Under the pieces are notes generated by a model. It had not been told where the DNA came from and did not search any database. It was given only the letters and a program-made list of their open reading frames with translations. From an uncultured Microbulbifer sp. (lineage in GTDB: Bacteria > Pseudomonadota > Gammaproteobacteria > Pseudomonadales > Cellvibrionaceae), in assembly GCF_947504145.1 (NCBI RefSeq), contig NZ_CANNGQ010000002.1:806001-870000 (forward strand): 64,000 bases of DNA, read 5' to 3'. Positions 53,545-63,978 of this stretch are shown one piece after another. How positions within the stretch are numbered: the stretch's first letter is position 1; each line of letters starts with the position of its first letter. The translations under genes were made by a program, and so were the position numbers.

Positions 53545-54453
53545 ATGCAAAATAAATTTGTAAATGGAATGCTGGCGGCTGCCGTTGCCATCTCTCTGGG
53601 TGCCTGCAGTGCGACTGCACCGGTTGCTGAAAAAAATCAGGCCGCTGCGGTTAAATCCGACGTAGAGCAAACCCGCCTGCTGCCCCTGGAAGGCGGCCGC
53701 AATTTCCGCGATCTCGGCGGTTACCAGACTGCCAATGGCAAAACCGTGAAGTGGGGAAAAATGTACCGCTCCGGTGTGCTCGCCAACCTGACCGCCGACG
53801 ACTACGACTACTTGCGCAATCGAGACATCGCCACCATCGTCGATTTCCGCTCCACGAAAGAGCGGGCCGGCGAGCCGACCAACTGGCAGGCCGGCAGCGT
53901 GATGGAATTGAAGTGGGACTACGACATGGGCAACTGGGAGCAGGAGTTTGCCAAGGTATTGTCTAACCCCGATTTTGATAAGGAAGACCTGGTCAAGATG
54001 ATGGACAAGGGGTACGTGGGCCTTGTGCACCAGCAGACTCCGGCCTACCGGGCCATGTTCCAGAAACTGATCGAAAGCGACGATCCGCTGCTGTTCCATT
54101 GTTCCGCTGGCAAAGATCGCACCGGCATCGGCGCTGCGCTGATTTTGACCGCGCTGGGTGTCGACCGCGAGACGGTGAGGCAAGACTACATGCTCTCGAA
54201 CGAGACTCTGAAAGGTTCCAATATGCTGGAACTGCCGGAAGATGCCAGCGAGAAACAGAAGCGCATGTTTGCCTTTTTCTCCCAGCTTCCCCAGGACGTT
54301 CGTCAGGTACTGGCAGGGGTCGAGATCTCCTGGCTGGAAGCCGCATTCGCTGAGATGGAGCGCCAACACGGTTCGGTGGAAGCCTATATCGAGACGGAGC
54401 TTGACGTCGATCAGACGGAACTGGCGCTGCTGCGTTCGCGCCTGCTTCAGTAA
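53545..54453 (+). CDS. Lipoprotein tyrosine/dual-specificity phosphatase
   Basis: A 302-residue lipoprotein (lipobox LGAC, Cys at about residue 20) with an IphP-type phosphatase domain: GGRNFRDLGGY near residue 53 and the P-loop HCSAGKDRTG. The family dephosphorylates phosphotyrosine, and some members act on inositol phosphates or phosphoinositides. Being outside the cytoplasm and next to a TonB receptor, it probably removes phosphate from an incoming ligand. A GTP-like or kinase partner is not visible. Confidence 0.92.
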   Translation: MQNKFVNGMLAAAVAISLGACSATAPVAEKNQAAAVKSDVEQTRLLPLEGGRNFRDLGGYQTANGKTVKWGKMYRSGVLANLTADDYDYLRNRDIATIVDFRSTKERAGEPTNWQAGSVMELKWDYDMGNWEQEFAKVLSNPDFDKEDLVKMMDKGYVGLVHQQTPAYRAMFQKLIESDDPLLFHCSAGKDRTGIGAALILTALGVDRETVRQDYMLSNETLKGSNMLELPEDASEKQKRMFAFFSQLPQDVRQVLAGVEISWLEAAFAEMERQHGSVEAYIETELDVDQTELALLRSRLLQ

Positions 54454-54575
54454 TCATTGCGGTATGTTCGCCTGTCAGGTTTGCCTGTGAGGGCAGCTTG
54501 CCAGGTGAACCGCGTGAACAAAGCCGGAAAGGACTGGTCTGCGCGCAACGACTGCCGGTAGTGGTCAACTCGCCA

Positions 54576-54632
54576 GCAGGTTGCGAGTTAGCCTGCAGGT
54601 TGCAAATTGGCCCGCAGGTTGCAAGAGTTACG
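54576..54632. repeat. Three 19-bp tandem repeats
   Basis: GCAGGTTGC starts at 54576, 54595 and 54614, each the head of a 19-bp unit with diverging tails. They lie in the non-coding stretch before the 54711 gene. There is no spacer structure, so it is not a CRISPR. Confidence 0.7.
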
Positions 54633-54710
54633 GGATTAAAGGTTATTGCGATATCGGCAAGTCCCACACGGCATGCCGCTTCGTTAACCTGTTACCCCGG
54701 AGCGAAAACC

Positions 54711-55427
54711 ATGTCCCCAACTAAAGCATTCCGTTCATACCTTCCCTCCACCGTGCTTGTTCTGAGCTTTGCTACCTCTGTGTTCGCGCCACTGCAGGCT
54801 TCAGCCAAAGTCAGTGACAGCTGGCTGGGCGCTGGTAGTGAGGACCCGCTTATCCGGCTGGCAGTAACGCCGGTGAATATTCGTATTGAGGCGCCTACTC
54901 CACTCACCGGCAATAATCTGGAGCTGCTGCTTGCTCTGTCGGCTACTAACGGTGGGCTGGGTGAGTTGCGGAAACAGGCAAGTCGCGAATTCAGTCAGCA
55001 TCTGGACCAGCAGGTGCAGAATCGATTTGGTGAGTTCTTCGACGATGAACGGGTGCATCTGGTGGATAGCCGCGCGCCACTGACCCTGCGCACTGATTTT
55101 GATGTTGTTATCCGGCAGACCATTGTCGATATTTTCAGTGGGAAAGATTACGACCTGGAAAAGGGCACCATGACGGCCTATGGAAAGTTTCACTACCGCT
55201 TACAGGGAGGGGCTGATGGGCCGGTATTGCGTGAAGCGACAGTGGATATCGCCGACCTTGACCTGCGCGCCCGCTATGCCACACGCGCCCCGAAAGACGG
55301 TGGTCTAGTAGAGGACACCACCCGCGAGGCCACCGAGCGTCTACTCGCAGAGATCGCTGAAGAGGTGCTGGATCGTATTGAGGATGATCTGGAAGCGGAT
55401 GAATTACTGAAGCTGGCCCGAAAATAA
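54711..55427 (+). CDS. Hypothetical periplasmic protein
   Basis: A 238-residue protein with signal peptide (about residues 1-32, ending LQASAK). The mature part has a helical start and beta-rich middle (LTLRTDFDVVIRQTIVDIFSGKDYDL) and an acidic helical C-terminus (EIAEEVLDRIEDDLEADELLK). The ATG at 54711 follows GGAG at 54699-54702 with an eight-base spacer; longer frames exist but lose the signal peptide position. I do not recognise a family. It appears to be single. Confidence 0.82.
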   Translation: MSPTKAFRSYLPSTVLVLSFATSVFAPLQASAKVSDSWLGAGSEDPLIRLAVTPVNIRIEAPTPLTGNNLELLLALSATNGGLGELRKQASREFSQHLDQQVQNRFGEFFDDERVHLVDSRAPLTLRTDFDVVIRQTIVDIFSGKDYDLEKGTMTAYGKFHYRLQGGADGPVLREATVDIADLDLRARYATRAPKDGGLVEDTTREATERLLAEIAEEVLDRIEDDLEADELLKLARK

Positions 55428-55462
55428 CCTCGACGGGCCTGTCCACCAGCGATACTGTCCAG

Positions 55463-55843
55463 TCAGTTGAGAATCGGCAGCCCGCGATACATTTTCAGTG
55501 GAAGGTTGGGCGCACCGCGGCCGTCGTGTAATGCCAGTTCGTCCCCGTAAATCATTTCATAAATATCCTTTTTTCCCGTTTTTTGCATAATTTTTTGGCC
55601 CCGGTAAAGGCGCTCGGGCGGCTCTTGGCCGGTGAGAAATGGGCTGCCTTTCAGGATTTCCAGTCGGGAAATCAATGCGAGGGATTCCGTGTCTTTGCTG
55701 CGGTGCTTGAGGTCGGCAAGTTGGATTTCAAAGTCGAAATCGGAGAAGCGCAGATTGATGCCGAATTCGGCCTGTATCCGTTTGCGGAGTTTGCGCAGGG
55801 TATTGAGAGCCTGGGAGGTCATCAACCATTGGTGATCGGTCAT
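55463..55843 (-). CDS. Small hypothetical protein
   Basis: A 126-residue soluble protein (start MTDHQWLMTSQAL at 55843). The long frame continuing to 56500 overlaps frmA and its promoter and is not credible. The N-terminal half is helical and basic (ALNTLRKLRKRIQAEFG), and the rest has short motifs such as PERLYRGQKIM and LPLKMYRGLPIL. No known family. The gene is divergent from frmA. Confidence 0.7.
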   Translation of the reverse strand: MTDHQWLMTSQALNTLRKLRKRIQAEFGINLRFSDFDFEIQLADLKHRSKDTESLALISRLEILKGSPFLTGQEPPERLYRGQKIMQKTGKKDIYEMIYGDELALHDGRGAPNLPLKMYRGLPILN

Positions 55844-56056
55844 CGTTATTGAGCCCTTGTCAGTGTGTACCTGTCTTTTTTGCTTTTGTCTCAATAGGGA
55901 GCAAAGACCACGCCAACTTTCCCGAACACACCGCGTCCCGGATCCACCGGCTGGCACCAGCGAAGTGCGCTCTGGCGATAGTGGCGCAATCCATGCCCGC
56001 CCGCGGGGCGCTGGTGGCCTGCGATCTGTTAAGCTGTGGCACGAGTCCGGCGTTAG

Positions 56057-57211
<1,155 letters not shown>

Positions 57212-57223
57212 GGTGGCCCGAGC

Positions 57224-58066
57224 ATGGTAGAACTTGTCAGTAAAACCCAGAGCTTTGACGGCAGCCAGTGTCAGTACAGGCATCGCTCGGACGTGCTCGA
57301 TTGCGAAATGCAGTTTTCTGTTTTTCTGCCGTCAATGGCGGAAAAAGACCAGCGCTTCCCGGTGTTGTACTGGCTGTCTGGCCTGACCTGCACCGATGAA
57401 AATTTTTCGCAGAAGGCCGGTGCACAGCGCATGGCAGCGGAGCTGGGTATTGCGCTGGTGATTCCAGATACCAGCCCCCGCGGTGATGATGTGGCCGACG
57501 AAGAAGGCTATGACCTGGGGAAAGGTGCCGGCTTTTACGTGAATGCCACGCAAGCACCGTGGAAGGCGCACTACCGCATGTACGATTATGTGGTAGAAGA
57601 ATTGCCCAAGCTGATTGAGGCGAATTTCCCGGTGAGTGATCGTCGCGCCATCAGTGGCCACTCCATGGGTGGCCACGGTGCGCTGACGATTGCCCTGAAA
57701 AATCCGCAGCGCTACACCTCGGTGTCTGCATTTAGCCCCATCTGTAATCCCATGGCCTGCCCCTGGGGTGAAAAGGCCCTGGCGGCCTACCTGGGGCAGG
57801 ACAGATCCCTGTGGGAAGCGTACGATGCGACGGCGTTGCTCAGCCAGGCGACAGTGCAGTTGCCGATGCTGATTTCTCAGGGAGAAGAGGATCAGTTTCT
57901 GCAAGAACAGCTGAAACCCAATGCACTCAAGGCGGCCGCACGAGCCGCGGGGTACCCGCTGAAACTGGAGTTCCACGCGGGCTACGACCACAGCTATTAC
58001 TTTATCGCCACGTTTATCGAGCAGCATCTGCGGTTCCACGCAGATTACCTGCTGCATATTGACTGA
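57224..58066 (+). CDS. fghA: S-formylglutathione hydrolase
   Basis: A 280-residue esterase D-type alpha/beta hydrolase: nucleophile Ser in [13 protein letters not shown], catalytic His in [10 protein letters not shown], acid in the GEEDQFL region. It hydrolyses S-formylglutathione to formate and glutathione, the step after FrmA. Start ATG at 57224, just after the frmA stop. A palindrome follows at 58096-58115, overlapping the stop of the convergent next gene. Confidence 0.96.
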   Translation: MVELVSKTQSFDGSQCQYRHRSDVLDCEMQFSVFLPSMAEKDQRFPVLYWLSGLTCTDENFSQKAGAQRMAAELGIALVIPDTSPRGDDVADEEGYDLGKGAGFYVNATQAPWKAHYRMYDYVVEELPKLIEANFPVSDRRAISGHSMGGHGALTIALKNPQRYTSVSAFSPICNPMACPWGEKALAAYLGQDRSLWEAYDATALLSQATVQLPMLISQGEEDQFLQEQLKPNALKAAARAAGYPLKLEFHAGYDHSYYFIATFIEQHLRFHADYLLHID

Positions 58067-58102
58067 GCGTTTCGTTCGTTCGCTGCGCCCATTGACTGGG
58101 GA

Positions 58103-58714
58103 TTAATATCCCCAGGGAGTGGGCGGCGTGGCGACGGGCTTGGTCAGATCAAACTGCACACGAAATTCCCGCCCGTTGGGCCTGGTCAGTTCATAGATAA
58201 AATACTTGTCCGGGTGAATCTCCATCGCCCAGGTGTTCGTCAGCGACGCATTCAACCCTTCACGGTTGAAGGTGTCGATGGACTCCTGGTCAACGGGGAA
58301 CTCCTGTCTGTTTTCAGTCCCTTCGCTTGCTGTATTCCCCCCATACATGGTTACCGCATCCTCACTGCCGTCTTGGTGACGGTGGTCGTGTTTGAGCCGC
58401 AATCCTTTATCGGTACGGGTGAGTATCCAGGTGCGGGAGTGGTCATCCCCCACATGAAATGGAATGCGTAGCTCTTCGCTGGGGTTGTCGCAGCCGCGCA
58501 CATGCATCACCAGCGTTTTACCCTCGAACGCATCCGGCTCGTTGGAGCGCGGTTCATTGGCGGTAATCTCACCGGCGAAGGCTTTACCGCAATAAGCCGC
58601 AATATTGGTCAGGAACTGATCCTGTGGTTGCGGTGATTCTGTGTTGGCACCACACCCCCCCATGAATAGCGCGCCGAGAAGAAGCGAGACAGTAATATTG
58701 GCCTGACTGTGCAT
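58103..58714 (-). CDS. Hypothetical lipoprotein
   Basis: A 203-residue predicted lipoprotein (lipobox MGGC, Cys at about residue 21). The body has YCGKAFAGEI, TLVMHVRGCDNPSEELRIPFHVGDDHSRTW and GLRLKHDHRHQDGSED segments. I have no family name for it. The two body cysteines may form a disulfide. Confidence 0.82.
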   Translation of the reverse strand: MHSQANITVSLLLGALFMGGCGANTESPQPQDQFLTNIAAYCGKAFAGEITANEPRSNEPDAFEGKTLVMHVRGCDNPSEELRIPFHVGDDHSRTWILTRTDKGLRLKHDHRHQDGSEDAVTMYGGNTASEGTENRQEFPVDQESIDTFNREGLNASLTNTWAMEIHPDKYFIYELTRPNGREFRVQFDLTKPVATPPTPWGY

Positions 58715-58791
58715 ACGTGGATTCCGTTTACTGATGTAAGGGCAGTTCAGGCCAGTGTAAATGATTCGGTAACCGAGCGTTATGGTGCTGT

Positions 58792-59232
58792 TTATCGCGC
58801 CCTACATTCTCCGCGTATTTCAACTTCGCCTTGTGTCGCAACCTGTTCAATAACAAACCAGCCGTTGGGGCAGTAGCCGGTGTCAGCCAGCACTATGTCC
58901 AGCCTTTCTTGTGCCGCTTTTTCCGGGTTTTCGCGCATTTTCGACGGCATGCTTCCGCCGCCACCTGCGCCGCGCATCCCACCTTCTTTACCACCTCCAT
59001 GCCTGCCGCCGGCGCCCCCTTTGCCCCGGCCACCGCCGCGGTTGCTGCTGCGTCCTTCGCTGTGGTTTTCCCGGGTCACATTTGCGGTATAGGTAAACAG
59101 ATGATTCCCCTGGGGAGTGATATTCGTGATGAAGGATTCTGAAAATACCGGTGGCGCCTTCGGTGCACTGGCGCAGGCGGCAAGGATTGATGAGGCCGCC
59201 ACCAAAAGTGCCAGCGTTTTCGTGTTTTGCAT
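58792..59232 (-). CDS. Glycine-rich hypothetical lipoprotein
   Basis: A 146-residue predicted lipoprotein (lipobox LAAC near residue 18; start at 59232 preferred over the frame opening at 59289). The middle, about residues 55-95, is almost wholly Gly/Arg/Lys/Ser low complexity (GGGRGKGGAGGRHGGGKEGG). The flanks are ordinary and include FITNITPQGNHLFTYTANV and a C-terminal part with two cysteines (GYCPNGWF, GECRAR). Confidence 0.75.
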   Translation of the reverse strand: MQNTKTLALLVAASSILAACASAPKAPPVFSESFITNITPQGNHLFTYTANVTRENHSEGRSSNRGGGRGKGGAGGRHGGGKEGGMRGAGGGGSMPSKMRENPEKAAQERLDIVLADTGYCPNGWFVIEQVATQGEVEIRGECRAR

Positions 59233-59437
59233 GATTAAACTCTTGGGATAAAAACAACAAGTGGAAATAGGAACGGGAAATAAGACCACAAGCGCGACAC
59301 CGGGTTTATCGGGTTGAGGTAAAGATGGGTTAACGAGTGTTAAGGCGCCAGCAGACGGGCAACCCTGAAGAATTGCTTTTCCAAAAGAATAAAAAATGGG
59401 CGGGGGAGAGCGAAAGAGAGAGACCCGGGGCGATCTC

Positions 59438-60091
59438 TCAGGTGGCGGATTCGGTCAGCTGCTGAAGTTGCTGCTCAAAGACGCTGACTTCCTGCGCGCC
59501 GCTGATCGCGTGCTCGTGATTGAACATAAACAGGGGCACACCGCGGATACCCTGTACCAGAAGTTGCTCTTCGCGGGCCAGTGTCTGGCGGGTGATGGCC
59601 GTATCCTGCAGCGCATTCGAGGCCGCTTCCCGCTCCAACCCCGCAGCTTCTGCCGCGTCCAGCAGTACGCTCTCGTGGTTGAGGTTTTTACCTCGGGTGA
59701 AGTATTCCTCAAACAGGCGCATCTGCAGATCGGTCTGGTGGCCGGTGGGTTCGGCCCAGTGCAGAAGCCGATGTGCCTGGTTGGTGTTGTATATACGCAT
59801 CTCGTCGGAGAAATTGAACTCGAAACCCAGTTGGCGGCCGATTTCCGTCAGCTGCTTTCGGTTCTCTGCACTCTCCTGGTCGGAGATGCGGTATTTGCGG
59901 GTGATATGTTCACGCAGGTTTTCCCCGGCTTCCGGCATTTGTGGATTCAGCTCGAAAGGGTGCCATACGATGTTGAGGTCAAAGTGATCGGGAAATCGGG
60001 CGAGAGCCTGTTGCAGGCGTTTGAAGCCGATGACGCACCACGGGCAGACCACATCAGAGACGATATCGATTCTCAGGTAGGGCTTTGCCAT
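59438..60091 (-). CDS. DsbA-family (FrnE-like) oxidoreductase
   Basis: A 217-residue thioredoxin-fold protein with CPWC at about residues 15-18, of the FrnE/DsbA-like group, and no signal peptide; the action is cytoplasmic. The ATG at 60091 begins MAKPYLRIDIVSDVVCPWC; the frame open to 60196 adds 35 residues not in the family. Core features are HPFELNPQMPEAGE and RGVPLFMFNHEHAISGAQ. Members may act as disulfide isomerases or GST-kappa-like enzymes. Confidence 0.9.
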   Translation of the reverse strand: MAKPYLRIDIVSDVVCPWCVIGFKRLQQALARFPDHFDLNIVWHPFELNPQMPEAGENLREHITRKYRISDQESAENRKQLTEIGRQLGFEFNFSDEMRIYNTNQAHRLLHWAEPTGHQTDLQMRLFEEYFTRGKNLNHESVLLDAAEAAGLEREAASNALQDTAITRQTLAREEQLLVQGIRGVPLFMFNHEHAISGAQEVSVFEQQLQQLTESAT

Positions 60092-60766
60092 CGTGATCTG
60101 CCTTCTTTCTTCATTATGTTTTCGTGTGTCCCTACATAATGACCGGGGATTTTTGGCGTGTAAATATCCATTTGTCCCAGGTTCCGGTTGTTCCACCCCG
60201 GTCTCAGTTACGCTTCATTTGCCACTCCTCTCGCCATTCCATGCTCCATTTCACCCTGACTTGGAGGGAGTTTGTGAGCGCTTGCCAATGGCCCGAAAGA
60301 GCTGGGGTGCGGTCTTTCCAGTGTATCCCACGCTGGCGGATTTGCAGGGCATGGGTGGTATGGAAGGGGGGTAATGTGCGCTGGTCGACATTCATTGGGT
60401 GGCGTCGACAGTGGTAATTAAGGGGTATTCACTCTTTTTTCGCTCTCTCCCCCTTTTATCCTGAAAGTTTCTAACATTTTATTTATTTTTTGTTGAAACT
60501 TATTTTCCTGGTTGGTATGTTTTCACCATGCGTAGGCATGTTTGTTCACCTTGTATCGCTCGCAGGCGGGGGTCTTCTTGCACTTAGCCCGTTACCCGCT
60601 CCCCGTTGGGATCGGTAACGGCGCATTGGCTGAGTGTAGTGGGGGTTCCTGGAGCGTCTTTTTCGCCACGGCTAGGCCTTATGCGGGGCTGTAGCCGGAG
60701 GCCAGATGGGCAACAAACGGCGCTGCGCTTTCCAATAAAAAAAACACACACCACCGAGGGTTTGCC
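60092..60766. other. Intergenic region before the third TonB receptor
   Basis: No credible gene. An 8-bp inverted repeat TCATTATG/CATAATGA (60111-60118, 60135-60142) lies just upstream of the DsbA-like gene start. The stretch around 60430-60560 is AT-rich (T tracts, GTTTC/GAAAC inverted repeats at about 60467-60500) and probably holds the promoter of the receptor gene. The rest shows nothing I recognise. Confidence 0.55.
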
Positions 60767-63700
60767 ATGACAAGGAAATTCAATAAGAAATTGCTCAGTG
60801 TCGCCGTATACGGTGCGATCGCCGGCCTTTTGCCCGGCAAGCTCGCCGCCCAGGAAGCAGAGCGAATCGACGATGCACTGGTAGAAGAGGTTGTGGTCTA
60901 CGGTGATATGCGCAGCAACTTGCAGTCTGCTCAGGATCTGAAACGGGATGCAGACACCGTAAAAGATGTTATTACCGCGTCGGACATTGGCGCGCTGCCG
61001 GATAAGTCCGTGACCGAGGCGCTGCAACGGGTGTCCGGCGTAACGATCGAACGTTTCGCGGCTTCCGACGACCCCAACCACTACGCCGATGAGGGTACCG
61101 GTGTACTGGTGCGCGGCCTCGACCGTGTGCGCAGTGAGATCAACGGTCGCGATGCCTTCAGTGCCAACCCCTGGGGTGGTTTGAACTACGAAGATATCTC
61201 CCCGGAACTGCTGGGCGCGGTAGAAGTGGTGAAGAACCAGACCGCAGACCTGACCGCGGGCGGTATCGCCGGCACGGTGAACCTGATTACCCGCAAACCG
61301 CTGGACTCCGATGAACAGGTTCTCGCTTTCACCGCGAAAGCGAATTACGGCGATTTTCGTGAAGAGGCCACGCCGTCTTTTTCCGGACTGTTTTCCGATT
61401 CCTGGGAAACCGACATCGGTAAGATCGGCTTCCTGGTGGCAGGGTCCGGTTCCGAATACAAAACCCGCGGCGATGGCGTAGGGGTAGCCAACTACTATTC
61501 CCGCGGCGACGCGTTTATTGGCGTGGAGCAATGGGGTGCTTACGTCCGTCCAGCCGAGAACTCACCGCTGGAAGGCCCGGTGATTCCCGGCCAGGAACCC
61601 GGCAGTGTGGTGTATGCACCCGGCCAGTTCTCCCTGCGCACCGCGGAAAATGACCGCACCCGCGAAGGCTTTGCCACCTCTCTGCAATGGCAGAGTAACG
61701 ATGAAAAGATCACCGCTACTCTGGAACACATCAATTCCAAAGCTGAACTGGAGTGGGAAGAGCGTGTGATCGGTACCCAAGGGCAGGGCTTCCATCCCAC
61801 CACCTGGTTTGCCGCACATTGGTTGGAGGACGAAGCGCATCCCATCACCTTTGACGATGGTTATCTCACCAGCGGTATCATCCGCGCCGATGCTGAACTG
61901 CCAATGCTGGCCTCCTCCCGTTACAATCAGAATATCAACTCGGTGGAAGACACCTCCCTCAATGTCACCTTCCGGCCGACGGATCGCATGACGGTATCTC
62001 TGGATTACCAGCGCGTCGAATCCGAGGAGATCGTGCACAACTACGGGATCAACGCCCGTGTTGCCCCGGGCTCCAATGCATCGGACGTATTCCTGGACTT
62101 GAGAGGTTCACTACCCACCGTCGAGTTCCTGAACCCCACCTGGAACAATCCGGGTTACTGGTCAAACTGGGCCGGTGAAAACCAGACCCACTACATTGCC
62201 ACCGCGCTGGACCACGAGGTCAACTCCGACGCCGAGGGCGACAGCTTCCGCCTTGATCTCGATTACGAGCTGGATGGCCTGTTCAATAAAATTCACACCG
62301 GCATGTACTACTCCGATAAAGAGTTGACCATGCGCAACACCGAGTATGCCAACTGGGGCTTTGTGAATGAAGGCTGGGTGAAAACTCAGGTGGATAAAGC
62401 CGGGCCAGACGTCGCACCGGAAGCCTGGGAAACCGTCGACTTCAGCGATTTTTACGGCGGTCAGGTGCTGCAGGGTGATATCACCAGTAACTTCTATTTC
62501 CCACGCATGAGCCTGGTGCGGAATTTCAGTGAAGCTATGCGCAGTGGCTGCGGCACCTGGAACAATGCGCCCTTCGGCTCCGCCGGGCAGCCCAATGCGG
62601 AGTGTTACTCTGGCTCCATGGATCTTGCCGACCGCGTCAATGGGCCGTTCGCCGCCCACGATATTTCCAACACCGGGGAAGAGCGCCTTGAGGCATATAT
62701 CCGCGCTGATTTTGCTATAGATGACAGCGTTGTCCCGGTGCGCGGTAATGTGGGCTTGCGCTATGTCAGCTACCAGCTGGATTCCGACGGCTATGTGGTA
62801 CTGCCCCCGGCCATTTCCGGCAGTGACAGCCTGGTCAGCGTGTTCCAGGAAACCTATCCCGACCTCTACGCATTTGCCGATGGCACCGGCTCTGTGCAGA
62901 GCGTTGAGGGCACCGATTACGATACCGTACTCCCCAGCCTGAACCTGGTGTTCAACCTGTCTGACGATGTGTTGTTGCGCTTCGGTGCCTCCCGCGGACT
63001 GTATTTCCCGACATTGGATCAGGCCCGCAGCACAAAAACTCTCGGCATCAGCTACACCGCGGTACGTGAGAACCCGGGTTCCAGCGATACCGACGACACC
63101 ACCAACCCGGTGGTCGGCGTGACCGACGTCAACCTGTTCGGTACCTCGCTGAACCCGAACCTGGAACCGGAAAAAGCCGACAACTTCGATCTGACAACGG
63201 AGTGGTATTTCTCCGACGCAGGCTCGGTGTCCATGGGGCTGTTCTATAAGAAAATGCACGACATTATCCGCAATCGCAGTTTCGTCGAAACCGTGACCAA
63301 CCCGGACAATGGCATTGCTCAGGAATTCAGCTTGACCGGCCCGGCGAATACCGGCTCCGGTTCCATTCAAGGTGTTGAGTTGTCGTACTCGCAATTCTAC
63401 GACTTCCTGCCCGGCGCTCTGAGCGGCCTGGGTATGCAGCTCAACTACACCTACATTGATCAGAATGGCTTGGCTGACCCAGAGAGTGGTTTAGGCGCGC
63501 AGCGATTTACTGCAGACGGGCAGCCCATCAGTGATCAGCGCGATACTTTCCGCAACTTCGCAGGGTTACCGCTTGAAGGGTATTCGGATCAGAACTACAA
63601 CATCGTGGGCATGTACGAATACGACGATTTCTCCATGCGTCTTGCCTACACTTGGCGCTCGGATTACCTGGTTACCCGCCGCGATTCCAATGAGTTTGCT

Positions 63701-63907
63701 CCTATCTACACGGAAGCTGCGGGTATGATGGATGCGAGCTTGTTCTACTCTCTGAGCGATAACTGGAGAGTGGGCTTGGAGATCGGCAACCTACTGGATC
63801 TTGAAACCAAGACCCTGGCGCAGGTGAGTGAAGATGGCACCACTAAGGAGTCTCTGAGCTTCAAGACCGACCGTCGTTATGGCCTGACGATCAGTGGTAA
63901 CTTCTGA
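60767..63907 (+). CDS. Large TonB-dependent receptor
   Basis: A 1046-residue receptor with signal peptide (about residues 1-29, KLAAQ), VEEVVVYGDMRSNLQSAQ as TonB-box region, plug features DIGALPDKSVTEALQRVSGVTIER and VVKNQTADLTAGGIAGTVNLIT, and barrel terminus SGNF. It belongs to the large TonB receptor type often tied to carbohydrate or peptide ligands. A ribosome site (GAGGG) precedes the ATG. It seems monocistronic, with a terminator 40 bases after the stop. Confidence 0.95.
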   Translation: MTRKFNKKLLSVAVYGAIAGLLPGKLAAQEAERIDDALVEEVVVYGDMRSNLQSAQDLKRDADTVKDVITASDIGALPDKSVTEALQRVSGVTIERFAASDDPNHYADEGTGVLVRGLDRVRSEINGRDAFSANPWGGLNYEDISPELLGAVEVVKNQTADLTAGGIAGTVNLITRKPLDSDEQVLAFTAKANYGDFREEATPSFSGLFSDSWETDIGKIGFLVAGSGSEYKTRGDGVGVANYYSRGDAFIGVEQWGAYVRPAENSPLEGPVIPGQEPGSVVYAPGQFSLRTAENDRTREGFATSLQWQSNDEKITATLEHINSKAELEWEERVIGTQGQGFHPTTWFAAHWLEDEAHPITFDDGYLTSGIIRADAELPMLASSRYNQNINSVEDTSLNVTFRPTDRMTVSLDYQRVESEEIVHNYGINARVAPGSNASDVFLDLRGSLPTVEFLNPTWNNPGYWSNWAGENQTHYIATALDHEVNSDAEGDSFRLDLDYELDGLFNKIHTGMYYSDKELTMRNTEYANWGFVNEGWVKTQVDKAGPDVAPEAWETVDFSDFYGGQVLQGDITSNFYFPRMSLVRNFSEAMRSGCGTWNNAPFGSAGQPNAECYSGSMDLADRVNGPFAAHDISNTGEERLEAYIRADFAIDDSVVPVRGNVGLRYVSYQLDSDGYVVLPPAISGSDSLVSVFQETYPDLYAFADGTGSVQSVEGTDYDTVLPSLNLVFNLSDDVLLRFGASRGLYFPTLDQARSTKTLGISYTAVRENPGSSDTDDTTNPVVGVTDVNLFGTSLNPNLEPEKADNFDLTTEWYFSDAGSVSMGLFYKKMHDIIRNRSFVETVTNPDNGIAQEFSLTGPANTGSGSIQGVELSYSQFYDFLPGALSGLGMQLNYTYIDQNGLADPESGLGAQRFTADGQPISDQRDTFRNFAGLPLEGYSDQNYNIVGMYEYDDFSMRLAYTWRSDYLVTRRDSNEFAPIYTEAAGMMDASLFYSLSDNWRVGLEIGNLLDLETKTLAQVSEDGTTKESLSFKTDRRYGLTISGNF

Positions 63908-63946
63908 TCACTCGCTGATTCGACATAGTTGTCATAAAAATTGAAG

Positions 63947-63978
63947 GGTGTGTCACGAAAGTGGCACGCCTTTTTTTT
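63947..63978 (+). terminator. Terminator after the third TonB receptor
   Basis: A 10-bp stem (GGTGTGTCAC at 63947-63956, GTGGCACGCC at 63961-63970, two G-T pairs) with a GAAA tetraloop and eight T. Confidence 0.9.

Noticed and set aside
54576-54632. CRISPR array
   Set aside because: Repeats are contiguous 19-bp units with no spacers and no cas genes.
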